A stretch of 64,000 nt of DNA from Actinomyces oris (GTDB lineage: Bacteria; Actinomycetota; Actinomycetes; Actinomycetales; Actinomycetaceae). The notes below the pieces were generated by a model, which worked only from the letters and a program-made list of their open reading frames with translations, was not told where the DNA came from and searched no databases. A program made the position numbers and the translations under genes. Shown here piece after piece: positions 25,291 to 33,051 of the stretch (position 1 is the stretch's first letter; each line of letters starts with the position of its first letter). The DNA lies in contig NZ_MSGO01000006.1 in assembly GCF_001929375.1 (NCBI RefSeq), positions 1 through 64,000 of the forward strand. Direction: 5' to 3'.

Positions 25291-26115
25291 ATGAGCGCAG
25301 GGGCCAGAAGAGAGAGAGTTGTGGTCACCCACGTCGCCGGGAGGATCGGCGACCACAACGACCGAGCCATGGCGGCCTCGCCACGCCTGGCCGCCGCCCT
25401 GGCGCGGCGCTACGACGTCGAGCCCGTCGTCATCGGATCACCCCGCCCGGCGCTGAGCGTGGGTTGGCAGGTCGAGCTCGACGCCGCCCGCGACGAGCTG
25501 GAGGCGCTCGCGTCCCACTACGAGGTGCTGTGGGCCGGCTCTGCCGTGCCGGTGACTGCGTTGAGCCGCTGTGCCGGGGCGCTGGCGACCCTGCCCGTCG
25601 TCGCTGCCAACCGGCCCGACGCGCTCGTCGTGTGGTTCGACGCCCACGCCGACCTCAACTTCCCGGAGACCACGCCGAGCGGCTACCTCGGCGGTCTGGC
25701 CCTGTCCGGACCGTTGGGGCTGTGGGACTCCGGACTCGGCGCCGGGTTGGGCACGGACAACGTGGTCCTGGCCGGGGTGCGCGACATCGACCCGCCCGAG
25801 GCCGATCTCATCGAGGGGGCGGGCATCCCCCTCGTCGGCCCTGGAGAGGGCTTCGCTGAACGGCTCGGGCGGGTGGTGGACGGCAGGCCCGTCTACATCC
25901 ACATCGACTGTGACGTGCTGGAGCCCGGTGTCGTGCCGACCGACTACCTCGTCGGCGGAGGCCTGAGCCTGGTCGAGCTGCGCCAGGCGGCCGAGGTCCT
26001 CGCCCGCGGCGAGGTCGTCGGCATCCAGATCGGCGAGCTCGAGACGGCCACTGGGGAGGAGGACCTCGCCCCGCTGCTAGACGCCCTGTCCCCCGTGCTC
26101 GACGCCGTCGGCTGA
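25291..26115 (+). CDS. Arginase/ureohydrolase-family protein with altered metal site
   Basis: The 274-aa protein has the second and third family motifs: FDAHADLN (Asp117, His119, Asp121) and HIDCDVLEPG (Asp206, Asp208). These normally hold the two manganese ions of arginase, agmatinase or formiminoglutamase. The first motif, usually GGDH or GGDC, reads WAGSAV at residues 81-86, so one metal ligand seems to be missing. Activity is therefore uncertain; it may use one metal or have a different role. ATG 25291 has GAGAGGAGCCGGAG directly upstream. The gene lies between dtd and a partial duplicate of dtd, which suggests it was inserted here. Confidence 0.8.
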   Translation: MSAGARRERVVVTHVAGRIGDHNDRAMAASPRLAAALARRYDVEPVVIGSPRPALSVGWQVELDAARDELEALASHYEVLWAGSAVPVTALSRCAGALATLPVVAANRPDALVVWFDAHADLNFPETTPSGYLGGLALSGPLGLWDSGLGAGLGTDNVVLAGVRDIDPPEADLIEGAGIPLVGPGEGFAERLGRVVDGRPVYIHIDCDVLEPGVVPTDYLVGGGLSLVELRQAAEVLARGEVVGIQIGELETATGEEDLAPLLDALSPVLDAVG

Positions 26116-26193
26116 GCCGGGCCAGCCCTTGCAACCTGTCCCGCCCATGGACGGGGTGACTGCTGTGGGGCGACAATGAGACATGACCAAGCG

Positions 26194-26445
26194 TGCGGGT
26201 GCGCTCCTCGATCCGCATACCGGGACGGGCTTCGCAGCGTCGGCCGGGGCGCGGTGGCGGCCGAGGGCCGTGTGACTGGAATGGTCGCTGCGGCCCCCGG
26301 CGAGGTGGCTGAGCCCTTGGTGAAGGCGGTGGTCGAGGACCTGCGCGGGCGCGGCCTGGAGGTGGCCACCGGCCGCTTCGGCGCCGACATGAAGATTGAC
26401 ATGGAGACCGACGGCCCGGTGACGATCCTCATCGAGGCCGAGTAG
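26194..26445 (+). pseudogene. Decayed partial duplicate of the DUF2516-dtd region
   Basis: Positions 26194-26250 match 24551-24607 (end of the DUF2516-like gene) and 26292-26445 match 24914-25067 (end of dtd), the latter with about ten mismatches in 154 bp. The intervening 306 bp are missing and replaced by about 41 bp. An 89-codon open frame (26176-26445) crosses the junction and ends in the intact dtd C terminus, but it lacks the catalytic N-terminal half and should not be functional. Confidence 0.85.
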
Positions 26446-26484
26446 GCCGACTAAGCTGAGGACGCCGCAGAAGGAGCCGCTGAG

Positions 26485-26991
26485 ATGACGGGGCGCTCGC
26501 GGGTGATGGTCGTCGTCATGATGCTGTGGTGGGCCTTCTTCGGCTGCATCAGCGTGTCCTGGGCGCTGGGCTCCCCGTGGCTGGTCGACACGGTCCTTCA
26601 GGGTGAGGGGCTGCGGCTCGCCCAGGAGAGACCCACCTGGCTCGTTGCGGTCGTCCTCGTCTCCGGACTGGTGAAGCTGGGGTTCGTCGTCTTCGGCTTC
26701 GCCCTTCTGCGCCCGGACATCATCAGGGTGCCGCGCTGGATGCGCCTGGCCTTCGGCTGGGTCTCGGGAGCCCTGCTCATGGCCTATGGGCTGGTCGGTT
26801 CGGCGCAGGCGATCCCGAGGCTGCTGGCGGGGGAGCCGCTTTCACGATACGGCTGGTGGCGGCTGGTTCTGTGGATGCCTCACTTCTGGGTGGGCGGGAT
26901 CCTGGTGCTGGCCGCGACGGTCGCCTACCTGCGCTGGAGCCGGCCCGTGGCGACCGGTCCTGCCGGGCACGTGGGCCCTGCTGGACGCTAA
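26485..26991 (+). CDS. Four-helix membrane protein (DUF3995-like)
   Basis: The 168-aa product starts at ATG 26485 with GAAGGAGCCGCTGAG upstream. Four hydrophobic helices are visible: VMMLWWAFFGCISVSWAL, VAVVLVSGLVKLGFVVFGF, LAFGWVSGALLMAYGLVG and FWVGGILVLAATVAYLRW. The WWAFFG and LxxGGxxYL-like features recall small actinobacterial DUF3995-type proteins, but this is weak. A 120-bp repeat begins 14 bp after its stop. Confidence 0.65.
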   Translation: MTGRSRVMVVVMMLWWAFFGCISVSWALGSPWLVDTVLQGEGLRLAQERPTWLVAVVLVSGLVKLGFVVFGFALLRPDIIRVPRWMRLAFGWVSGALLMAYGLVGSAQAIPRLLAGEPLSRYGWWRLVLWMPHFWVGGILVLAATVAYLRWSRPVATGPAGHVGPAGR

Positions 26992-27005
26992 CTCTCTGCG
27001 GTGAG

Positions 27006-27125
27006 TGTCCACAGCGCTGACATCAGGGCGCCGACGTCGCCGCCCCAGATTTCTCAGCCGCGTGATTCCGCGGTTCTCCGGATGGTGCAGGCCGCCGGGA
27101 CCGCTTGATGTCAGCGCTGTGGACA
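27006..27125. repeat. 120-bp double-palindrome repeat family 2, copy C
   Basis: This copy is again exactly 120 bp. The outer arms TGTCCACAGCGCTGACATCA (27006-27025) and their exact complement (27106-27125) are perfect over 20 bp and extend outward by GAG/CTC. The inner hairpin AGCCGC/GCGGTT with loop GTGATTCC is centred at 27065.5, the exact element centre. The arm sequence differs from copies A and B after TGTCCA, yet it is self-complementary. It lies between convergent genes. Confidence 0.9.
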
Positions 27126-27291
27126 CTCGGGACGGAGGTAGGTCCCGGTCGGCGCCGCCGGGGCAGAGGAGAGGGCCGGGTGTGCGCCCCCGACTGCGCT
27201 TCCCGGCCCTCGCTCGAGTGTTACTCGGACGGTGTCCCGGGTTCAACGGGGAGTATTCCCCGACCGGCCATCAGGTATGGAGTGGCCGGCT

Positions 27292-28317
27292 TCAGCAGCT
27301 GAGGGTCGCATCGGTGCCGACGGCGGCTCCGGCGGAGATGCCGGCGAGCTCGTGGTCGTCGGCGTTGCCGCCGGTGCAGACGATCGCGCAGGGGCCCTGA
27401 CGGGTGGGGTCGGCCATGAGGCCGGCCAGGCTCGCGGCCCCGGCGCCCTCGGCCAGGGTGTGGGCGTGGGTGGCCATGAGGCCGACGGCGTCCTGGATCG
27501 CGTCGTCGTCGACCAGGATGAAGTCGTCGAGGCCGCGGCCCAGCACCGACTGGGTGAGGGCGAAGCTCGCCCCGACGGCCAGACCCGCCACGCGCGTGCG
27601 GCTGTGGACGGTGGCCGGCTCCCCGGAGGTCCAGGCGCGGTGCGCGGCCGGCGCGGCGCTGGACTGGACGCCGATGACCCGGCACCCGGGGGCCAGGGCG
27701 TCGCGCACGAGGCAGGCGCCGGCGGCCCCGGAGCCCGAGCCGACCGGCGCGTAGACGGCATCCAGGCCCGGGTGGCGGCGGAAGAGCTCGAGGTAGACGG
27801 TGGCGTGCCCGAGCGCGATGGCCGGCTCGTCCCCGGGGGAGACCATGCGCATCCCCTCGGCCAGAGACAGGGCCTCGGCGTGGGCCAGCGAATCGCACAT
27901 CGTCTCCCCCTCGACGACGACCCGGGCGCCCAGCGCGCGCACCGCGGCCACCTTGCGGGGCGGTGCGTCCACCGGGACGACGACGGTGACGGGGACCTCG
28001 CTGCGGGCGCCGGCCCAGGCCAGGGACTGGGCGTGGTTGCCGGTGGAGGCGGTCACGACGCCGCGGCGCCGCTCCTCGGGGTTGAGCGCCGCCATGAGCG
28101 CCACCCCGCCGCGGACCTTGAAGGCGCCGGTGGGTTGGACGTTCTCGTGCTTGACCACGACCTCCACCCCGGCCTCGGCGTTGAGCAGCGGGTAGGACCA
28201 GGCGGGAGTCTCGGGCAGGACGCGCGAGACGGCCTCGTAGGTGCGCAGGACGGCGTCGAAGTCGAGGCCGGACTGGGGGGTGGCGGGAGACTGGGGCAGG
28301 GTGTCGGTGACGGTCAT
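27292..28317 (-). CDS. PLP-dependent threonine/serine dehydratase
   Basis: This 341-aa fold-type II PLP enzyme is likely a threonine or serine dehydratase producing a 2-oxo acid and ammonia. The cofactor lysine lies in PTGAFKVRGG, the substrate loop is TASTGNHAQSLAWAG, and the phosphate-binding glycine loop is APVGSGSGAAG. It has no ACT regulatory domain, so it is not a classical feedback-inhibited biosynthetic IlvA; a catabolic role is more likely. The start is ATG 28317; the open frame continues upstream antisense to the LysR gene and is ignored. A divergent LysR regulator is probably its controller. Confidence 0.88.
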   Translation of the reverse strand: MTVTDTLPQSPATPQSGLDFDAVLRTYEAVSRVLPETPAWSYPLLNAEAGVEVVVKHENVQPTGAFKVRGGVALMAALNPEERRRGVVTASTGNHAQSLAWAGARSEVPVTVVVPVDAPPRKVAAVRALGARVVVEGETMCDSLAHAEALSLAEGMRMVSPGDEPAIALGHATVYLELFRRHPGLDAVYAPVGSGSGAAGACLVRDALAPGCRVIGVQSSAAPAAHRAWTSGEPATVHSRTRVAGLAVGASFALTQSVLGRGLDDFILVDDDAIQDAVGLMATHAHTLAEGAGAASLAGLMADPTRQGPCAIVCTGGNADDHELAGISAGAAVGTDATLSC

Positions 28318-28361
28318 GGCTTCATGATGCGGGCGGCCGGGGTATCGGTCCAATGAATGTT

Positions 28362-28399
28362 TTGACAGATACTCATCGATATCAGACATACTTGGTGTG
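28362..28399 (+). promoter_or_regulatory. Promoter of the LysR gene with probable leaderless start
   Basis: A consensus -35 TTGACA (28362-28367) is followed after 19 bp by CATACT (28387-28392). Transcription would begin about 7 bp later, at 28399, which is the GTG start codon itself. There is no ribosome binding site, so a leaderless mRNA is likely. The 81-bp region is shared with the divergent dehydratase. Confidence 0.5.
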
Positions 28400-29310
28400 T
28401 GATCGATGTGCAGCAGCTGCGGGCCCTCGTGGAGCTCTCCCGCCTCGGCACCGTCTCGGCCGCCGCCGAGTCCCTGGGGTTCAGCCAGTCCACCGTCTCC
28501 CACCAGCTCGCCGCCCTGTCGCGCGCGACCGGCGCGGTCCTGCTGACGCGGGCCGGACGCGGCGTGCGGCTCACCGAGGAGGGCCGGGCGCTGGCAGCCC
28601 GGGGCCAGGAGGTCCTCGACCTGCTGGACCGCACCGAGCGCGAGGTCGTCTCCATGGCCCGCGCCGAGGCGGGGCGCGTGCGCCTGGCCGCCTTCCCCTC
28701 CGCGGTGGCCTCCCTGGTGCCGGGGGTGCTCGACGTCGTCGGCCGGCAGTACCCGGGCCTGGAGGTCGAGCTCGTCGACGCCGAGCCGCCCGAGGCCCTC
28801 GACGCGCTGCGGCGCGGGCGGGTGGACGCGGCCCTGTCCTTCTCCTACGTCGACGACGACGCCGGTGAGGGCCTTCAGGCCGAGCAGCTGCTCGATGACG
28901 TCCTCTACCTCGTCACCCACCCCGGCGGCATCACGCGCATCGCCGACGGCGCCCAGTGCCGGTGGGTGACCGGCTGCGCGCGCTGCCGCGAGGAGCTCAT
29001 CGCCGTGGGGCGGGCCAACGGCTTCACGCCCGAGACCGCCTACGCCTCCGACGACTACGTGGCCGTGCAGGCGCTCGTCGCCGCCGGGGTGGGGGCGGCC
29101 CTGCTGCCCGGGATGGCGCTGAGCGCCTACCGGCACGAGGGGGTCCAGGTGCGGCCCCTGGCCCGCGAGCAGCGGCGCGTCGAGGTGGTCACCCGCGCCG
29201 AGCAGCCCCGGCCGCTGGCCATCGACGTCCTGGTGGAGGCCTGCCAGGCGGTGGCCCACCGCACGAGCCTGCGCCGCCCCGCGGTCAAGGGCGCGGCAGC
29301 GACGCCCTGA
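28399..29310 (+). CDS. LysR-family transcriptional regulator
   Basis: The 303-aa protein has the LysR N-terminal helix-turn-helix (QLRALVELSRLGTVSAAAESLGFSQSTVSHQLAAL) and a periplasmic-binding-like effector domain with AGRVRLAAFPSAVASLVPG and LRRGRVDAALSF. The conserved VGAALLPGMAL segment lies near the end. It starts at GTG 28399, probably leaderless. It is divergent from the dehydratase gene, the classical arrangement for a LysR activator and its target. The effector is unknown. Confidence 0.92.
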   Translation: MIDVQQLRALVELSRLGTVSAAAESLGFSQSTVSHQLAALSRATGAVLLTRAGRGVRLTEEGRALAARGQEVLDLLDRTEREVVSMARAEAGRVRLAAFPSAVASLVPGVLDVVGRQYPGLEVELVDAEPPEALDALRRGRVDAALSFSYVDDDAGEGLQAEQLLDDVLYLVTHPGGITRIADGAQCRWVTGCARCREELIAVGRANGFTPETAYASDDYVAVQALVAAGVGAALLPGMALSAYRHEGVQVRPLAREQRRVEVVTRAEQPRPLAIDVLVEACQAVAHRTSLRRPAVKGAAATP

Positions 29311-29341
29311 ATCACCCTCCCGAGCAGGACGGCAAAAGGCA

Positions 29342-29656
29342 TTGATTGACGTGAGTAACGGTGCTAAAGCGGGCATGGGCAACATCATGCTCAACGGTCT
29401 CGGCATCGAGCTCTCCCCGAAGGACAACCCCGGCTACCTTCCGGGACTCAACGCCGGGGCCTTCAACCTGGGCGCCGGGATCTCCTTCGCGATCCTGTAC
29501 GCGGTGAAGACCGCTGCGGGAGACGTGGGACGAGGAGCCTACGTGGCCACCATCATCGCCGGTGTGGTGCTGCTTGTATTGGCCTTCCTCGCTTCGCTGC
29601 TGATCCCCCGAGCGGCGGCCGACGGTGAGGCGCCGGTCGGGTCCACGGGCAGCTGA
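29342..29656 (+). pseudogene. C-terminal remnant of an MFS transporter
   Basis: About 104 codons resemble only the last quarter of a major facilitator transporter: KAGMGNIMLNGLGIELSP, then LPGLNAGAFNLGAGISFAIL, then one more helix YVATIIAGVVLLVLAFLASL. An MFS protein needs about 400 residues, so the N-terminal three quarters are missing. The frame opens with TTG at 29342, 31 bp after the LysR stop. Its neighbours (LacI regulator, ribokinase) suggest the intact gene was a sugar or nucleoside carrier. Confidence 0.65.
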
Positions 29657-29708
29657 GAGCCCGGAGCGGCCGCGGTCGGCTCAGGGACTCGCCACGAGGT
29701 GGGAGACG

Positions 29709-30700
29709 ATGGTTACTCAGAGGGATATTGCTCGCGAGCTGGGAGTGGCGGTGTCGACCGTCTCCAGGTCCCTGAGCGACGTGCCCGGAATCCCTGAGAC
29801 GACCAAGGAGCGCGTCCGTCAGGCTGCTGAGCGGCTGGCGTACCGCAGGGATGCGCACGCCGCCTCCCTGCGGACCGGCCGCTCGGGGACGATCAGCCTC
29901 GTCGTCGGAGCCATCGACAATCCCTTCTTCGCTGAGCTGGCCCACCACGTGGAGACGCAGGCGAACCGTCTGGGGCTCCTGTTGATGATCGCCAATGGTC
30001 AGGAGGACCCGCAGGCTCAGGAGAGGGTGGCGCTGTCGATGCTCGAGCAGCGGGTCGACGGCATGATCCTGGTGCCGGTGGGGCCCCCACGAGCGGGTTG
30101 CAGGAGCTGGTGGCGCAGACCCCGACTGTCGCCGTGGACCGACTCCTGCCCGGGGCCGGCGTCGACTCGGTCCTGGTGGATCCCCGAGATGCCGTCCGCG
30201 AGCTGGCCGGGCACCTGCGCGATGCGGGCTACCAGCGTCCGGCCGTGATCTCAGGGCCGGACGCCACCAGTACGGGTGCCGGACGCGCTCGGGTGGTCGC
30301 CGAGGAGCTGGAGGCCGCCGGATGGTCCGGTTTCCCGGTACTGTCCTCGGCACATGACGCCTCGCAGTCTCAGGAGCGTGCGGAGTTCCTCCTCGCCGAC
30401 TATCGGCCGGATGTCCTCATCTGCGGAGGCAACGTCATCACACTTGGTGCGCTGCGCGCGATGAAGCGGCTGGGGGTCGAAGTCGGTGCCGACGTCGGAG
30501 TGGCCACATTCGATGATCTTCCGTGGTTTGATCTGATGAGTCCGGCACTGACGTCCATATCGAATGACATTCCACGCATGGCGGCCGAGACGGTTCGGCT
30601 GCTGCTGCAGCGGATTGAGAACCCCGATGGGGCTGTCCAGAAGGTGGTTCACGAGGCCTCGCTCAGCCTGCGTGAGTCCACCCGCGGTCCTCGTCCGTGA
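29709..30700 (+). pseudogene. LacI-family regulator interrupted by a frameshift
   Basis: The first frame (ATG 29709) encodes the LacI helix-turn-helix TQRDIARELGVAVSTVSRSL and the start of the sugar-binding domain to VDGMILVPVG. The rest (from LQELVAQTPTVAVDRLL to the end at 30700) is in another frame. The break lies at a CCCCC run (30084-30088): one extra C would give a continuous reading VPVGPPTSGLQELVAQ. The full product would be about 330 aa, a normal LacI length. It is either a true inactivating or phase-variable slip, or a sequencing error. It sits immediately upstream of the ribokinase gene. Confidence 0.85.
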
Positions 30701-30729
30701 ATCGATGCCACATGAAAGGGAGAAATCTG

Positions 30730-31713
30730 ATGCATACGTGTGTGCGAGCTGTTCTGGGTGACGTATCCGGCGAGGTCGCCGTCTTCGGGTCCCTCAATGC
30801 TGACCTGACGGTCCGAACGGAGCGCTTTCCCAAGCCCGGTGAGACGATCAGCGGGGAGGATCTGGTGATCCTGCCGGGAGGCAAGTCCGCGAACCAGGCG
30901 GTTCAGGCAGGTCTTCTCGGCGCTCACGTGAGGATGATCGGGGCAGTCGGTGCGGACGGTCACGGCGACCTGCTCCTCGAGTCCCTCCAGCGCGCCGGCG
31001 TGGACACCTCCGAGGTCCAGCGCGAGGAAGTGTCCACCGGCACCGCCATCATCACCGTGGACTCCGCGGGGGACAACACCATCGTGGTGTCCCCCGGTGC
31101 GAACGGGAGGGTGGATGTCCCGACGGCGCAGCGGCACCGCGACGTCATCGGCGAGGCCCGCGTGCTGGGGCTGTGCATGGAGGTCAGCCCCGACGCGGTG
31201 GAGGCCGCGGCCCGCATCGCCCACGACGCCGGTACCCGCGTGGTCTTCAACAACTCTCCGTTCCACCCCGTCCTGTCCGCCGGGCTCCTGGAGGCCATTG
31301 ACGTCCTGGTCGTCAACGAGCATGAGCTCGCCGACATGCTGAAGCCGGGTACGAGCGATGCTGCGGCCGAGCCGGAGTGCGAGCGGGCCGACGACGCCAC
31401 GGACTGGGGCGATTGCGCGAGGAGGTTGGCCGCCATGGGGATCCCCTCCGCGGTGGTGACTCTGGGGGGCCGCGGGTCGATGGTGATCGAGGGGGAGGAG
31501 ATCACCCCGGTCGATCCCTTCCCGGCTGATGTCGTGGACACCACCGGTGCCGGCGACTCCTTCCTGGGCACGCTGCTGGCGGCGCTCGCCGCAGGGGCGG
31601 GACTCAAGGAGGCTGCAGGTGCGGCCTCGGCCGTCTCCGCCTTCGCGACGACCTCAGTGGGAGCGCAGGCCTCCTACGGGGACATCGCCGCAGTCGAGCA
31701 GCACTTCGCCTAA
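30730..31713 (+). CDS. rbsK: Ribokinase (PfkB family)
   Basis: Ribokinase phosphorylates ribose to ribose 5-phosphate. The 327-aa protein has the opening VFGSLNADLTVRTERFPKPG, the GGKSANQAVQAGLLGA substrate-binding motif and the catalytic anion-hole motif DTTGAGDSFLGTL. ATG 30730 follows AAAGGGAGAAATCTG; an in-frame start at 30697 lacks such a site. An acidic insertion (SDAAAEPECERADDATDWGD) is present near residue 215. It follows the interrupted LacI gene. Confidence 0.92.
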   Translation: MHTCVRAVLGDVSGEVAVFGSLNADLTVRTERFPKPGETISGEDLVILPGGKSANQAVQAGLLGAHVRMIGAVGADGHGDLLLESLQRAGVDTSEVQREEVSTGTAIITVDSAGDNTIVVSPGANGRVDVPTAQRHRDVIGEARVLGLCMEVSPDAVEAAARIAHDAGTRVVFNNSPFHPVLSAGLLEAIDVLVVNEHELADMLKPGTSDAAAEPECERADDATDWGDCARRLAAMGIPSAVVTLGGRGSMVIEGEEITPVDPFPADVVDTTGAGDSFLGTLLAALAAGAGLKEAAGAASAVSAFATTSVGAQASYGDIAAVEQHFA

Positions 31714-31818
31714 GCGCGGCTCGACGAGCAAGGCGAGAGGGTTGAGGCGGCTCGCAGCGGCTGCAGAGGCATGTGAGCCTCAGGGGAGGGGTGAGGACAC
31801 GGGCCGCCGGCCCGCGCC
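31714..31818. other. Convergent gap between rbsK and the cassette array
   Basis: This is a 105-bp gap. A short GGGCC-GCC-GGCCC hairpin lies at 31801-31813, five bases beyond the stop of the last array gene. It is too short to call a terminator with confidence. Confidence 0.3.
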
Positions 31819-33051
31819 TCAGTTGTTCTCGAACTGCTCGAGGTCCTCGGTGTGGGGGTGGCCGTCATCGGTCGAGCTGAGCCAAAAAACAGGGGCGTAC
31901 TTGGCGTTGACGTCCTCTGAGGGAACCCGCTTGAGCGCAAGGAGACCTGGCCCTGTGGGGAGGCCGACTTCTTTCATCAGGAGATCTGTGATGTCGGTGT
32001 GTTGACCTGAATCGGGATCCACGAGTTCCCGCCGTATGCTTCTCAATTGCTCATTCGAGGCTTGACGTTCTTGTATGCCGATGGGGTCGTAGATTTGAGC
32101 CAGTAATGATGACGCGGCAGCTGGATCGGAAAATCTTGATATCCAGCCCCCGGAGTAGACATCGATGACTCCGGAGACGGTGTCGATCGTTTGACCTGTG
32201 CCGCCGATGCGAGAAACCGTCATAGGGGTGCAGTGGTCGCTATTGCAGGGATCTCCATACTTGTAGTTACTCAAAAGAAAAGAGTTGTGGCTAGTGCCAA
32301 TAAGCCATTGTGTTGTGGGTGTCGTGACCGGAGGTGCGCCTTGGTTTAATAAAGACAGAACTGTCAACGTGGCGTTTCCGGACCCTCCGGGGAAAGGTTG
32401 GTCAGATGTTTCGACAGCAAGATGTGTGTCAGTCAGCGCGACACCAATGATTCTGCGAGTGATATGGGTTGTCCGGACAACCGTTCCGGTGGAGGCCTCA
32501 ACAACCGCAAAATAGGCTGTCGCTTTCGTTGAACTATTGAGCTTGAATACTACGTACTTCCCGTTGGGGCTGAGTGTCCAGTCGTTAGTAAGGGCGGTGG
32601 TCTTGGTTGATGGTGACTGTTCATTCGAAGAATCTGGGTGGGTCGGCGCATCAAGAGGATGCGTGAAATCGTTCACTCTGATCTGTGTTGCCCATACTAT
32701 GCTCTTGTCCGAGGATCGCCTTCCGAACACGGAGAGCGAGGGAGGTTCACCTCCGGTTCCCTCGTCTATGAACTGGCTTACTCCGGTGATGTAGTACCCG
32801 TTCCCGGCGATGGAGTTCTTCCACGATGTGAGGTTTGGGGGATTTTCGGTCGAATCTATCGACTCGGCCTTAGAAAGATCCAGTGATGTGACCTTAAGTT
32901 CAATGTTAGAATCTAGGGAACGATGGTAATGGCAGGTGCTGATTGTCAGCATAAGTGTGATCGCAAGCGCCAGGGCGGTGAATGCTCTGACGTCTCTACG
33001 TAGTTCCTGTTCCACGTATGAGTCGGACACGGCAGTGTGTGGGGAAGTCAT
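31819..33051 (-). CDS. Cassette array gene A1: propeller-like lipoprotein
   Basis: The 410-aa protein is the last gene of the array. A single N-terminal hydrophobic segment ends in ISTC, a weak lipobox with Thr before the Cys. The body alternates short beta-strand-like segments and shares with paralogues A2-A4 the features VEASTGTVVRT, LLNQGAPPVTTPTTQWLIGT and the closing WLSSTDDGHPHTEDLEQF. Its ATG overlaps the B1 stop by 4 bp, so translation is coupled. Base composition is visibly lower in GC than cassettes 2-5. No enzyme motif is recognised; an extracytoplasmic anchored protein is inferred. Confidence 0.72.
   Translation of the reverse strand: MTSPHTAVSDSYVEQELRRDVRAFTALALAITLMLTISTCHYHRSLDSNIELKVTSLDLSKAESIDSTENPPNLTSWKNSIAGNGYYITGVSQFIDEGTGGEPPSLSVFGRRSSDKSIVWATQIRVNDFTHPLDAPTHPDSSNEQSPSTKTTALTNDWTLSPNGKYVVFKLNSSTKATAYFAVVEASTGTVVRTTHITRRIIGVALTDTHLAVETSDQPFPGGSGNATLTVLSLLNQGAPPVTTPTTQWLIGTSHNSFLLSNYKYGDPCNSDHCTPMTVSRIGGTGQTIDTVSGVIDVYSGGWISRFSDPAAASSLLAQIYDPIGIQERQASNEQLRSIRRELVDPDSGQHTDITDLLMKEVGLPTGPGLLALKRVPSEDVNAKYAPVFWLSSTDDGHPHTEDLEQFENN

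Noticed and set aside
26176-26445. The 89-codon frame as a second functional deacylase
   Set aside because: It lacks the N-terminal half with the SQFTL motif and arises from a fused duplicate fragment.
28318-29427. Upstream extension of the dehydratase frame through the LysR gene
   Set aside because: The enzyme homology starts at MTVTDTLPQS (28317); the extension is antisense to a clear LysR gene.
31801-31813. GGGCC-GCC-GGCCC hairpin as terminator of the array
   Set aside because: Only 5 bp of stem, 3-nt loop and no T-run; common by chance at this GC content.
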